DNA of 64,000 nt, from contig CP073041.1 in assembly GCA_025370055.1 (NCBI GenBank), positions 6,170,272-6,234,271 on the forward strand, written 5' to 3'. The stretch comes from Woronichinia naegeliana WA131. GTDB taxonomy: Bacteria; Cyanobacteriota; Cyanobacteriia; Cyanobacteriales; Microcystaceae. Position 1 is the stretch's first letter. Each line of letters starts with the position of its first letter. The translations under genes were made by a program, and so were the position numbers. The notes beneath the pieces were generated by a model, which saw only the letters and a list, made by a program, of their open reading frames with translations, did not search any database and was not told the DNA's origin. Positions 1-9,135 of this stretch are shown piece by piece.

Positions 1-380
1 ACTAACTTTTGGGCGGTGGGGGAAGGCGTTCCCACCATGAAAGTACGGGAGGTATCGCCATGATAGCCGTCTAGAATGGGGGTGACATCAATGTTAATAA
101 TGTCTCCATCTTTAAGGATTTGTTTCGGACTAGGAATACCGTGACAAATAACCTCATTCACACTTGTACAAATTGACTTGGGAAAGCCTTTATAGCCCAG
201 AGGAGCACTTTTTGCTCCATGAGCGATCGTCCAGCGTTCGGCTTCATCATTGAGGGTCTGGGTACTAACTCCTGGCTGCACTATCGGGGCAAGATGATCT
301 AATAGTTGCGCGGCTAACTGGCCAGCTTGTCGCATCTTTTCAATTTCGCGCTTGGACAAAAGGGTGATAGTTTCTCCCAT
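1..380 (-). CDS. map: Methionine aminopeptidase type I (3-prime end beyond window)
   Basis: The reading frame opens at the ATG at 380-378 (MGETITLLSKREIEKMRQAG) and runs off the left edge after about 126 codons, so the C-terminal half is missing here. The visible part has the MetAP fold hallmarks: CHGIP with a substrate-pocket histidine, and INIDVTPILDGYHGD, which holds the first two metal-binding aspartates. The enzyme removes the initiator methionine from nascent cytosolic proteins. There is no N-terminal zinc-finger extension, which suits the bacterial type I form. It lies 124 bp downstream of a CPBP protease gene on the same strand. Cyanobacteria often have several map paralogues, so which one this is cannot be told. 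Confidence 0.9.
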   Translation of the reverse strand, partial: MGETITLLSKREIEKMRQAGQLAAQLLDHLAPIVQPGVSTQTLNDEAERWTIAHGAKSAPLGYKGFPKSICTSVNEVICHGIPSPKQILKDGDIINIDVTPILDGYHGDTSRTFMVGTPSPTAQKL

Positions 381-504
381 GTAGGTTGAGTCAGAGATGA
401 TTTGCTAAAATTTGTCACTAACTATTCTATCGGTAAATTTGCGTTGAACGCATCGACAACTTAGCTTTAACCCATTCCCTTTCTTTTTGTCGATTTTCGG
501 CGTT

Positions 505-1326
505 TTACAGATAAAACCATTGTTTGCCTTGCCACAGCAACCAGCCTGTTACTAAGAGACAGGCGATACCAGCTAAACCAGCGAGGGGATATTTGCCAAT
601 GCCGACCATCCAATCTGGGGAAGAATCAGGATAGTGCAATAAATCGGCTGCATCGAGGGAAGCTAAACCCCAAATCCAGGCAGCATGGAGTCCCCAGGCT
701 AGTCCTAAACTACCACTGTTAAGTATTCTGGCTTCCACTAAGATCATGCCCATTAACCAAAGACCTGGTAATTGGGGAAAAGTGTTTTTTCGTTCCCAGC
801 TCAGATGCAGTAGGGCAAAGATCAGACTGGCGATCGCGGCGGCTAGGCCCACACCATAGTCTTTTTGAAGTTCGGTCTGAAAAATACCTCGAAAGATCAG
901 TTCCTCAGTCCATCCGATCCAGAGTCCCAGTAGTAGCAGGGGAAGAGATAGTTTGAGGGCCTTGCTCCAATGGTGAGTTTTCCATCCGATCCAACCGCCC
1001 CAGGTCTCTAGTCCAAAGGTTAGGGCTAGTCCTCCCACGCCTAAGCCTAATCCCAGGAGTAGGGAGATTGCTAGCTCACGATTCCAGAGGATGCCATAGT
1101 CAGCCAATGCAATATTTTGGCTATGTAATAGTAACCAAAGCAAGGGTGGAAAAATCAGATACAGGGAAGCAACTAGGGGTAATTTTTGTTGGGGGGTTGT
1201 TTCCTGGAGAGGATGCCATTGTAAACGATAAGCTAGGGGAATAGCTAAAGGCAACCAGGCCAAAAACCAGATTAATAAAAATAGTCCGATTTTGGCGATC
1301 GCCGGTAGATCTAGTAATGAGTTCAT
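505..1326 (-). CDS. CPBP (CAAX-like) intramembrane metalloprotease
   Basis: A 273-residue, very hydrophobic protein with about seven to eight membrane spans. It carries the family motifs EELIFRG (glutamate pair plus arginine) near residue 140, an FxxxH-type motif FALLHLSW about 30 residues later, and a third region with GLHAAW. These are the catalytic metal-binding residues of CPBP proteases, which process prenylated proteins or small peptides in the membrane; the substrate here is unknown. I chose ATG 1326; an upstream in-frame TTG at 1332 adds two codons. It starts 9 bp after the ctaB stop, so it is probably co-transcribed with ctaA-ctaB. A recognisable paralogue lies at 20459-21286. Confidence 0.85.
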   Translation of the reverse strand: MNSLLDLPAIAKIGLFLLIWFLAWLPLAIPLAYRLQWHPLQETTPQQKLPLVASLYLIFPPLLWLLLHSQNIALADYGILWNRELAISLLLGLGLGVGGLALTFGLETWGGWIGWKTHHWSKALKLSLPLLLLGLWIGWTEELIFRGIFQTELQKDYGVGLAAAIASLIFALLHLSWERKNTFPQLPGLWLMGMILVEARILNSGSLGLAWGLHAAWIWGLASLDAADLLHYPDSSPDWMVGIGKYPLAGLAGIACLLVTGWLLWQGKQWFYL

Positions 1327-1335
1327 AGACAATAA

Positions 1336-2286
1336 TTACAGCGGCCAATCACTCATTAATTTGATGCTTAACGTCTGAATAATCGGTAAACTATCAATCA
1401 CCATCGCTAAACATAATAACATCAGATAAAAAATGGAAAACTTAAACAGAGAACGAGCGACCATTTTATCCATGGGAGCCTGTTTTAATTCCCAAGCTTT
1501 AACAATAAATTGCCATCCTAAAATAACGGCGATCGCACCATAGAACCAGCCACAACTATGCAGAGGATAAACTAAAAATAAGGTTAAGGGAACGACTAGT
1601 AGGGTATAGATCCAGATCTGTTTGACCGTTGCTTCCTCACCTTCAATGACAGGTAACATGGGTACATTAACCTGAGCGTAATCATCCTTAATCATTAATG
1701 CTAAAGCCCAGAAGTGGGGAGGAGTCCAAAGAAAAATAATGGCGAATAATAACCAAGGCGTTAAACTCAGATCGCCAGTAACCGCAGCCCAACCGACCAG
1801 AGGAGGAATAGAACCAGCCGCGCCCCCAATGACAATATTTTGAGTTGTATGGCGTTTTAAAAAATGGGTATAGATGAGCATATAAAACACAATGCCCGAC
1901 ATTGCCAAACAACCACTCAAGAGATTGACAAAAACCGCAAATAAGCTAAAGGAAATCAGTCCTAAAATGAAGGCAAAAATGAGAGCATGACGAGGTTTAA
2001 CACGACCAGCCGGAATCGGACGTTCCCTGGTGCGTAACATTTCGTAGTCAATATCTTGGTCATAAACACAATTTAAGGTTTGGGCTGAGGCCGCCGCCAA
2101 AGTTCCGCCAATAAGGGTGATAAACAACTTTAAAAGATCCACTCGTCCTTCCGACGCAATCCACATGGCCGCCGCCGTGGTAATCAGGAGCAAAGGAATA
2201 ATGCGAGGCTTCGTTAATTGATAATAGCTTTTCAGGACTGCGGGGAAATTGGCGTGATGACGTTCAATTTTTGTGATAGTAACCAT
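1336..2286 (-). CDS. ctaB: Heme o synthase (protoheme IX farnesyltransferase)
   Basis: A 316-residue polytopic UbiA-family prenyltransferase. The first Asp-rich Mg/diphosphate motif NCVYDQDIDYEMLRTRERPIPAGR sits around residues 73-96, and the second conserved stretch ALMIKDDYAQVNVPML around 200. It attaches a farnesyl group to heme b to give heme o, the precursor of heme a for cytochrome c oxidase in the cytoplasmic or thylakoid membrane. Start taken at ATG 2286; a TTG at 2292 is the only in-frame alternative nearby. It follows ctaA by 81 bp in the same direction, the usual cyanobacterial order, although no ctaCDE oxidase genes are visible in this window. Confidence 0.95.
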   Translation of the reverse strand: MVTITKIERHHANFPAVLKSYYQLTKPRIIPLLLITTAAAMWIASEGRVDLLKLFITLIGGTLAAASAQTLNCVYDQDIDYEMLRTRERPIPAGRVKPRHALIFAFILGLISFSLFAVFVNLLSGCLAMSGIVFYMLIYTHFLKRHTTQNIVIGGAAGSIPPLVGWAAVTGDLSLTPWLLFAIIFLWTPPHFWALALMIKDDYAQVNVPMLPVIEGEEATVKQIWIYTLLVVPLTLFLVYPLHSCGWFYGAIAVILGWQFIVKAWELKQAPMDKMVARSLFKFSIFYLMLLCLAMVIDSLPIIQTLSIKLMSDWPL

Positions 2287-2367
2287 TGTCAATCGTGAAG
2301 TATTAAGGGATAGCGGAAATCGGCAAAATCGCAGTCTGAGAAGAAGGAGTTGAGGCAGTTAAAATAA

Positions 2368-3336
2368 CTAGACAAAGTTGAGGCGATCGCCGTCGGCTTG
2401 GCCTTCAGAGGGCTGAATATGTTGAGCAACGGAGGTTTGATCTCGTAAAGCCAGTACCGTAAAGGCCAGCATTGTGCCTAAAAGACTGGCTCCAATCGTA
2501 TGGTGAGCTATGGTTAGGGGTTCAACCTGTAAATGTAACCGTAATGTTGCTGTCCCTAGCAGAATTTGCAGGAAAAGTAAGGCGATCGCCGTTTTGGCCA
2601 AAGGACGTAATCCCGAACCTAAGGCCGGAGTGCGCCAGGTATAAAAAGCCGTTATCAATACAGCAAGAGTAGCCGGAACCACTCCTATCAGGTGACTATT
2701 CATAACCTGACAAAATTGAGTGAGAGCCACATTTAAACATTGATGGGCTGCCCAGCGAGAACCCACTAAGCCTCCTAATAAACATTGAACATAGATCAAT
2801 ACCGTTGCGATCGCCCCCAGATAACCTAACCGTCCAGCATTGCCATAATACTGACGAGGCATTAAATTTAACGCAATCGTAATCAGAGTGCAAAAGAAAA
2901 GCAAGGCTGTGCCTAAATGAGCCGTCACAATATCAAAGCGCAACAGTTGAATAACCGTTAATCCCCCCAATACACCTTGAAAGAGAATTAGTCCTAAAGA
3001 AGCCAGGGCAGCCCAGGGAAGCCAACGCGGTAGGGACTGGCGAAACCAGAAACTTAAACCGACAAAAGCCAGCGTGCTTAAACCAATCAAGGCCGCATCC
3101 AAACGATGGAACCATTCCAAAAAGACCTGAAGATTCATCTGTTGTCGAGGTAGCCATTGGCCATAACACAGGGGCCAATCAGGACAGGCTAATCCTGCAT
3201 TCATTACCCTGGTAGCACTGCCGACAGCCATCAGAAATAAAGTGGCGATCGCAATTTTCCAAACCAAACGACGCATCCAGGTTTGAATGAGGGAAGAATC
3301 GGGTTCGATAGGGTGTTGAAACGTGGATTCGGTCAT
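2368..3336 (-). CDS. ctaA: Heme A synthase, COX15/CtaA family
   Basis: A 322-residue integral membrane protein with eight predicted spans. Four heme-ligand histidine regions are visible: EWFHRLDAA, VTAHLGTALL, NSHLIGVV and IAHHTIGASL. The extracytoplasmic cysteine pair lies in NAGLACPDWPLC. The enzyme oxidises the C8 methyl of heme o to a formyl group, giving heme a. Start chosen at ATG 3336 (MTESTF); an upstream in-frame TTG at 3363 would add nine residues. First gene of a likely ctaA-ctaB-CPBP operon, divergent from gcvT across about 240 bp. Confidence 0.93.
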   Translation of the reverse strand: MTESTFQHPIEPDSSLIQTWMRRLVWKIAIATLFLMAVGSATRVMNAGLACPDWPLCYGQWLPRQQMNLQVFLEWFHRLDAALIGLSTLAFVGLSFWFRQSLPRWLPWAALASLGLILFQGVLGGLTVIQLLRFDIVTAHLGTALLFFCTLITIALNLMPRQYYGNAGRLGYLGAIATVLIYVQCLLGGLVGSRWAAHQCLNVALTQFCQVMNSHLIGVVPATLAVLITAFYTWRTPALGSGLRPLAKTAIALLFLQILLGTATLRLHLQVEPLTIAHHTIGASLLGTMLAFTVLALRDQTSVAQHIQPSEGQADGDRLNFV

Positions 3337-3572
3337 AGCAGTAAGTTCATCTGAGCGTTCCAATATTGACAGACTGTCAATACCGACAGATTTTAACCAA
3401 GTCTTTCCTGCTTAGGGTGTTTAATTTGTACAAGTTCGATGATTCTTTAGATTTATTTCAGGATCAGTAAAAAGTATAGATCCCTCAAAAGTGAGCCTTC
3501 CATCTTGGTCAGATAAGTTAAACTAAAAAACAATTTAGCGTAAACCTTTACCTTTCAACCCTGACAACCATT

Positions 3573-4697
3573 GTGGCTCCTTCATCCTCATCCTTAGTAC
3601 GTACCCCTCTGTTTTCCCTGATTCAAGCCCAAAAGGCCAAATTCACTGAATTTTCTGGCTGGGAAATGCCGGTTCAATTTACGGGACTCAAACAGGAACA
3701 TACCGCCGTTCGTTCTGGTGTGGGAATGTTTGATATTTCTCACATGGGTAAATTCCTGCTGACGGGAAAATCTGTCTTACAGGCGTTAGATCAACTTGTC
3801 CCTTCCGACTTAAATCGTTTAACCCCAGGTCGGGCCCAATATACAGTCCTACTCAATGAACAGGGTGGCATTATTGATGACATTATCATCTATGACCAAG
3901 GACAAACAGACGACGGCGACCAAAGGGTGACAGTCATTGTCAATGCGGGAACGAGAGATAAGGATAAAAACTGGTTACTTGCTCATTTAGATACAACCAC
4001 AATTGACTTTCAAGATCAATCCGATGAAAAAGTGTTAATTGCCCTTCAGGGGCCCAAAGCTGTCAGCACTTTGCAATCTTTGCTGAAAACGGATCTCACT
4101 AATGTACCGGCCTTTGGCCATTTAGAAGCCAATTTATATGAAGAAAGTGTATTTATTGCTCGCACAGGTTACACCGGTGAAGATGGCTTTGAAATTATGC
4201 TTTCGGCAGAACTAGGAGAAGATCTATGGCGATCGCTGTTTGGTCTGGGAGTGATTCCCTGTGGATTAGGGGCAAGAGATACCTTAAGACTAGAAGCGGC
4301 CATGTGTCTCTACGGTCAGGATATGGACGATAATACTACTCCCCTAGAGGCCGGACTAGGATGGTTAGTTCATCTTGATAGTAAGGGCGATTTTATCGGG
4401 CGTAAGGTTTTAGAACAACAAAAACAGCAAGGCGTGAAAAAACGTTTAGTGGCCCTGGAAATGGAAGGTCGTCATATTGCTCGCCATGATTATCCGGTCA
4501 AAGTGGATGGGCAAGTCGTTGGCAAAGTCACCAGTGGCACTTTTTCCCCCACCCTCGAAAAGGCGATCGCCTTAGCCTATGTCCCCCCAGAATTGAGTAA
4601 ACTTGGCCAGACGCTCGGAGTAGAAATTCGGGAAAAAGTTTATGGCGGGAAAATTGTCAAAAAACCCTTTTATCGTGCTGCTCATAAATATAAATAA
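3573..4697 (+). CDS. gcvT: Glycine cleavage system T protein (aminomethyltransferase)
   Basis: A 374-residue protein of normal family length. It begins with TPLFSLIQAQKAKFTEFSGWEMPVQF and contains FDISHMGK near the folate site, LQGPKA, TGYTGEDGFE, CGLGARDTLRLEAAMCLYGQDM and the C-terminal barrel motif VTSGTFSPTLEKAIALAYVP. It transfers the aminomethyl-derived carbon to tetrahydrofolate and releases ammonia, a step important in cyanobacterial photorespiration. The start is a GTG at 3573; no better ATG lies upstream in frame. A monocistronic unit on the plus strand; an ISKra4-type element has inserted 173 bp beyond its stop. Confidence 0.96.
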   Translation: MAPSSSSLVRTPLFSLIQAQKAKFTEFSGWEMPVQFTGLKQEHTAVRSGVGMFDISHMGKFLLTGKSVLQALDQLVPSDLNRLTPGRAQYTVLLNEQGGIIDDIIIYDQGQTDDGDQRVTVIVNAGTRDKDKNWLLAHLDTTTIDFQDQSDEKVLIALQGPKAVSTLQSLLKTDLTNVPAFGHLEANLYEESVFIARTGYTGEDGFEIMLSAELGEDLWRSLFGLGVIPCGLGARDTLRLEAAMCLYGQDMDDNTTPLEAGLGWLVHLDSKGDFIGRKVLEQQKQQGVKKRLVALEMEGRHIARHDYPVKVDGQVVGKVTSGTFSPTLEKAIALAYVPPELSKLGQTLGVEIREKVYGGKIVKKPFYRAAHKYK

Positions 4698-4882
4698 CGG
4701 CTTTTTCAAATTACTGGCAATGGTTCAGTCTGATTATTGGAATTGCATCAAACCTCTGTGCAGCAAGGGATACAACGATTTTTGCCCTGAATCACTAAAA
4801 TCCTTACAGGGCAAGACTTTCAGGCTATTTAACAACTAGGCTGAACCAGTGCCAGACGTAACTTCTCCTTGGGTGCATCCCA

Positions 4883-4950
4883 CTTAAGATAATACATTGA
4901 CACTCAAAAGAGGAGACTTAAGATAATACATTGACACTCAAAAGAGGAGA
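4883..4950. repeat. 34-bp tandem duplication at the IS end
   Basis: Two perfect head-to-tail copies of a 34-bp unit beginning CTTAAGATAATACATTGACA occupy 4883-4916 and 4917-4950. The second copy encodes the last residues of the ISKra4 transposase; the first lies between its stop codon and the element end. Probably replication slippage inside the element. Confidence 0.9.
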
Positions 4951-6026
4951 GTGATTGAGATAAGCACATCGTAGCCGAAGAATACGAGAAACATTATGAA
5001 GATGCCAACGTGCTCCCGACAATTTAACCCTAGCTCCCACCTGTTTAATCTTAGACTCCACATCACCAGAACCAATCACAATACCAAGCTGTTGATAGTA
5101 TTGGTAATCAGGGATACGCTGATAATGCTTCGTCAAATAGGCTTGAAAATTCTTTGCCCTCTTGCTTTTGACTCCATCAAACGCATCTATTGCCTTGTTC
5201 ACAAAACCCCGCCACAGTAAATGCTCCACTGCTTCTAGCCGTTTGAGAGAGCCACCCACTTTGAACAGATTCTCCTTGAGATGATACCAATCCAACACCT
5301 CTCGTCGTATCAGCCACGATTGAGTGGCGAAACTCTCTACCGCATTCCAGATTCCGGGATGACCATCTCCCAAAAAGGTCACTATTGGGGACAAAGGTTG
5401 AACATTGCTCCAATTCTTTAAGCCCTCTGGGTCTTGGAAAAAGGCTTCACAGACATTGCCATGAAGACTCACCAGTTTATAATCTCGCCACTGTCCCCCT
5501 TCCTTCTCCTCGCCCCGCAGACAAATCTTTCCCCCATCTATACTGACCCCCGCACTCTCTGACTGAGCTTGAGCTAAGGGCAGTTCTGTCCGTTCTACCA
5601 AGCGATGTAAACTGCTATGTCCTACTTTTATCCCCATCAACTCCTCTATATCTTCTTCTGCTTGTTGGTAGGATGTTTTCGCACTGGCTCTTAGACAGCA
5701 TTTCTCTAAACCTGGACTTAAGACGATTTTTGGCGACACCTTTAGTTTTCTGGCTTGTTTTTGGCTTATTTCCACTTCTCCGACTAGGGTTTTGATTTTT
5801 CGCTTGTTTCCAGACCGTTTTTTTCCCCCTTCTGAAAAAAAAACTCCCCCATTGTTGGCCCCACAATTTCTAACATCTGGGTTCTGACTTCTACTTCGAT
5901 GCTTCCAAAGTCCTTCTGTTTCTCTGGTTCCGTATATTTGCGCAGGATACGGGCTGATTCGGTGAGATGCTGTTTTAACAGTGCTTTTTCTTCTGGGGGA
6001 ATCGGTAACATACTTTTTTCGCTCAT
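4918..6026 (-). pseudogene. ISKra4-family transposase, frameshifted
   Basis: Two adjacent frames cover one transposase. The N-terminal piece (6026-5784, from MSEKSMLPIPPEEK) ends in a lysine/proline-rich stretch. The C-terminal piece (5775-4918) holds the DDE-type core: SIDGGKICLRG, then TFLGDGHPGIWNAV, LDWYHLKENLFKVGG, and the distal GIVIGSGDVESKIKQVGARVKLSGARW. The two frames are offset, so a one-base indel lies around 5780-5870, inside a purine-rich run. A programmed shift cannot be excluded, but a decayed single ORF is the simpler reading. Confidence 0.75.
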
Positions 6027-6092
6027 CAGTTTTTTTCCATTTTACCCCAGATTCTATGTACTACTTTATCCGGGATGTACCCCTTCTCCTTC

Positions 6093-6533
6093 CTCTCATC
6101 TATAATTTTAACTTAGCTTTCATCTATAACTTTTTTTACGCGATATACAACTAAGAACGGCAGAATTAGGGTTCTAGAAAATAATCTAAACTTTGCTGAT
6201 GTCTAAAAGCTTTGTAAATCAAGAAAAAAACTAGTAGCATAGTCCTCACTTGTTCTATCAGTTTAAAATTTTACTGCGTTTAGTTAGTGCACAATTGCGT
6301 TTATTAGTGTACAATTTTGTATTGATTTAGCTCACTATATTGTGATGATTTAACTTTATATAATTTTATTATAATTACCAAGTCCTGCGATTCTATGATA
6401 TTTTGAAATCTGACTGCAAAAACTACAAAACTGGAACAATACTAACAGGTAATGTTCAGTTAAAGACCCTATTTTTGCTGACAACATCGTACTTGTTTGA
6501 TCTTGAAAGATTTGGAATTTTAGTTATTATCTT
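6093..6533. other. AT-rich intergenic stretch before the SBBP gene
   Basis: About 440 bp without a supportable gene. It contains two near copies of CATCTATAA(T/C)TTTT and runs of A and T. A TTG-rich stretch GTTTGATCTTGAAAG just before the coding region resembles the first codons of the following gene (GTTTGATCTTAATC), perhaps a small duplication at its 5-prime end. I see no clear promoter. Confidence 0.5.
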
Positions 6534-9041
6534 ATGGCTAGTTTGTTTGATCTTAATCTGACCTCCGTTTACAACCAGCTTACCAGTTTTTCTAATTTAG
6601 AAAGTTTCTGGAAACTTTTCAGGACGATATTTGGCACCGAATATAATCATCGAGCAGCATCAATTCTGCGTTCCCAATGGAGAAAAGGTGATTTTAGCCA
6701 ATTTCCCCAGATTAAGGTAATTGATAGTCGCGACCTTCAAAATGCCAATGGTGCTTATTCAACTAAAAATAATATAATTTACCTATCAGAACACTTTGTA
6801 AGGACGGCTAGTCAACAGTCACTCAATGCAGTGATACTAGAAGAATATGGACATTTTGTAGATGCTCAAATCAATCAGAGAGACTCACCTGGAGATGAGG
6901 GAGAATTATTTTCGGCTTTAGTACGAGGAGTCGTCTTGAGTTCCTCTGAGTTAACTCGTATGCAAACCGAGGATGACCATGCCAGGATTTCTGTGGGAGG
7001 AGAGTCCATCCTTGTTGAAGAATCTTTTAATACAACGGGCTACAAACAATTTGGTTCTTCCATGTCTGATCTAGGTAATGGAATTACGACTGACGAAAGT
7101 GGGAACATCTACGTGGTGGGTGGAACCTCTGGTAATTTACCTGGCTATAGCAATTTGGGGGTTAGCGATGCTTTTCTGACCAAATATACTGCCAGTGCCA
7201 GTGGTAATCCAGTTTGGACTAAGCAGTTCGGTTCATCCAGTTCTGATACTGCCAATGGAATTAGCATAGATGATGATAACAATATTTATGTTACTGGCTA
7301 TACCTATGGTGATTTTTCAGGGAATGACAATTTAGGCGTTTGGGATGCTTTCATCACCAAATATGATGCTAGTGGCAATAAAGTCTGGGCCAAACAGTTT
7401 GGTTCATCGACCAATGATTATGCCACTGCTATTTATACTGACATTGCTGGTAACTCCTATATTACAGGTTACACCTTTGGCGTTGTATCAGGCACTAAAA
7501 CGGCTGGGGTTAGTGATGTTTTTGTTGCCAGATATGATGCAAACGGTAATCAAATTTGGATTGATCAGTTTGGTTCATTTAGTTCTGATAATGCCAATGG
7601 AGTCACTATCGATAGTAGCAGCAATGTTTATGTCGTTGGCTATACAGCGAGTACTTTACCTGGTAATACCAAACTAGGTGTCAATGATGCTTTCATCACT
7701 AAATATAATGCTAGTGGTGATATCGTTTGGATTAAACAATTTGGCTCATCTGTTTCTGATATTGCCTATGGTGTTAGCATGGATACTAGTGGTGGTATTT
7801 ATGTCGTTGGTCAAACTTACGGCGCTTTGGCTGGCAATAGCAGCCTTGGTAGTACAGATGGAATGCTTGCAAAATATAATGGGAATGGTACTCAAAAATG
7901 GATTCGTCAGTTTGGTTCATCTAACAGTGATAATGCTCGTGCGGTTACGACTGATAGTAGCGGTAATATTTATGTTGCTGGTGATACCTATGGTAGTTTA
8001 TCGGGTTATACCAATTTAGGAAGTAACGATGGTTTTTTGATTAAGTACAATGCCAGTGGCACTCAACTTTGGGCCAAGCAGTTTGGTTCATCTGGTTCTG
8101 ACAACATCAATTCAATCCGAATCGATAAAACTGGCAATATCTATGTTGCTGGCTATACTAGTGGTAGCTTGCCTGGTAATAATAGTTCAGGCAGCAATGA
8201 TGCTTTTGTCGCTGGTTTTGATACGGAGGGGAATCTGTTGGATCTAAGCAATGATCTACCGTTGGTTAGCGTTAGCTTGAACTATGGTTCTCTTTCTGAG
8301 AACGTACCGAATAACTTTGTCTATACTTTTAGTCGTTCTGGTTTAACAACCAATGCTTTGACTGTCAATTTTACGATCGGCGGGACTGCTATTTTTAACA
8401 CTGATTATGTTCAAACAGGAGCGACTAGTTTTACAGGAACGCAAGGAGTCATTAATTTTGCACCGGGGTCTAGCACTGTCACCCTCACCCTTAATCCGAT
8501 AGATGATAGTATTGTTGAGGACAATGAAACTATTGATTTACAGCTGATTGCTGGTGCGAATTACGGAATTAACACTGGCACTGTCCCAACTGTCCCAACT
8601 GCTACGATTGTCAATGATGACGGCACTCGTCAACAGGTTGGAGGCGACTTGATAGATGTTCTTCAGGGTGGGGCCGCAGCCGATTATCTAACGGGAGGAA
8701 AGGGTAATGATGTTTTAACCGGTGTAGCTAATAGTGATACTTTTACTTTTGCGGGTCTTGATCTGGGCACTGATACCATCGCTGATTTCACCCCCAGTGA
8801 GGATACCATTTTAGTGGATGCCCAAGGCTTTGGTGGTGGTTTAGTGTCGGGTGGGATCTTAGCGGACAATCAATTGTTCATCGGGTCAAGTGCTACGAAT
8901 GCTAGTCAACGTTTTATTTATAATCAGGGGACTGGTGCCTTAATCTTTGATTCTGATGGTGATGGGCCCAACACGCCCATCCGATTCGCTAACCTTAGTC
9001 CTAACTTGTCTCTCCAACCTTCGAATTTCTTTCTTAGCTAG
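6534..9041 (+). CDS. SBBP-repeat beta-propeller exoprotein with Calx-beta and RTX-like C-terminus
   Basis: An 835-residue protein with no classical signal peptide. Residues 1-165 form a recurrent cyanobacterial N-domain with AVILEEYGHFVDAQIN and PGDEGELFSALVRG; the E-x-x-H pattern recalls a metalloprotease helix but looks incomplete. Residues ~178-585 hold seven ~58-residue SBBP repeats (QFGSS...SD.A.GI..D..GN.YV.GYT.G...G...LG..DAF..KY.), enough for a seven-bladed propeller. A Calx-beta domain follows (~590-690), then a GGDLIDVLQGG/LTGGKGNDVLTG stretch and the DTIADFT...D tail of RTX-type exoproteins. Family knowledge suggests type I secretion or surface display; the role is unknown. Short ORFs in other frames over the repeats are shadows. 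Confidence 0.85.
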   Translation: MASLFDLNLTSVYNQLTSFSNLESFWKLFRTIFGTEYNHRAASILRSQWRKGDFSQFPQIKVIDSRDLQNANGAYSTKNNIIYLSEHFVRTASQQSLNAVILEEYGHFVDAQINQRDSPGDEGELFSALVRGVVLSSSELTRMQTEDDHARISVGGESILVEESFNTTGYKQFGSSMSDLGNGITTDESGNIYVVGGTSGNLPGYSNLGVSDAFLTKYTASASGNPVWTKQFGSSSSDTANGISIDDDNNIYVTGYTYGDFSGNDNLGVWDAFITKYDASGNKVWAKQFGSSTNDYATAIYTDIAGNSYITGYTFGVVSGTKTAGVSDVFVARYDANGNQIWIDQFGSFSSDNANGVTIDSSSNVYVVGYTASTLPGNTKLGVNDAFITKYNASGDIVWIKQFGSSVSDIAYGVSMDTSGGIYVVGQTYGALAGNSSLGSTDGMLAKYNGNGTQKWIRQFGSSNSDNARAVTTDSSGNIYVAGDTYGSLSGYTNLGSNDGFLIKYNASGTQLWAKQFGSSGSDNINSIRIDKTGNIYVAGYTSGSLPGNNSSGSNDAFVAGFDTEGNLLDLSNDLPLVSVSLNYGSLSENVPNNFVYTFSRSGLTTNALTVNFTIGGTAIFNTDYVQTGATSFTGTQGVINFAPGSSTVTLTLNPIDDSIVEDNETIDLQLIAGANYGINTGTVPTVPTATIVNDDGTRQQVGGDLIDVLQGGAAADYLTGGKGNDVLTGVANSDTFTFAGLDLGTDTIADFTPSEDTILVDAQGFGGGLVSGGILADNQLFIGSSATNASQRFIYNQGTGALIFDSDGDGPNTPIRFANLSPNLSLQPSNFFLS

Positions 9042-9135
9042 GTGCTTGACTAGGGACGATACTGTTTTGTCCAAAGAGCGGCAATAATCCTTTAAGATAT
9101 TGCTGACTGTTTTTGTTGATCCCTATTACCAATCC

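Larger units (their letters stand above)
4871..6083 (-). mobile_element. ISKra4-type insertion sequence, 1213 bp, with 9-bp target duplication
   Basis: The element is bounded by imperfect inverted ends GGGTGCATCCC (4871-4881) and GGGATGTACCC (6073-6083). It is flanked by a perfect 9-bp direct repeat CTTCTCCTT at 4862-4870 and 6084-6092. The repeat length suits the ISKra4 family, to which I assign the transposase inside. The insertion lies in the gcvT downstream region and damages no visible gene. Confidence 0.85.

Noticed and set aside
4642-4839. 65-residue ORF overlapping the end of gcvT
   Set aside because: It is out of frame with gcvT, has no family resemblance and extends only into spacer DNA.
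7345-8247. Three hydrophobic ORFs in an alternative frame over the SBBP gene
   Set aside because: They repeat with the same ~58-codon period as the SBBP repeats and are frame shadows of repetitive DNA.
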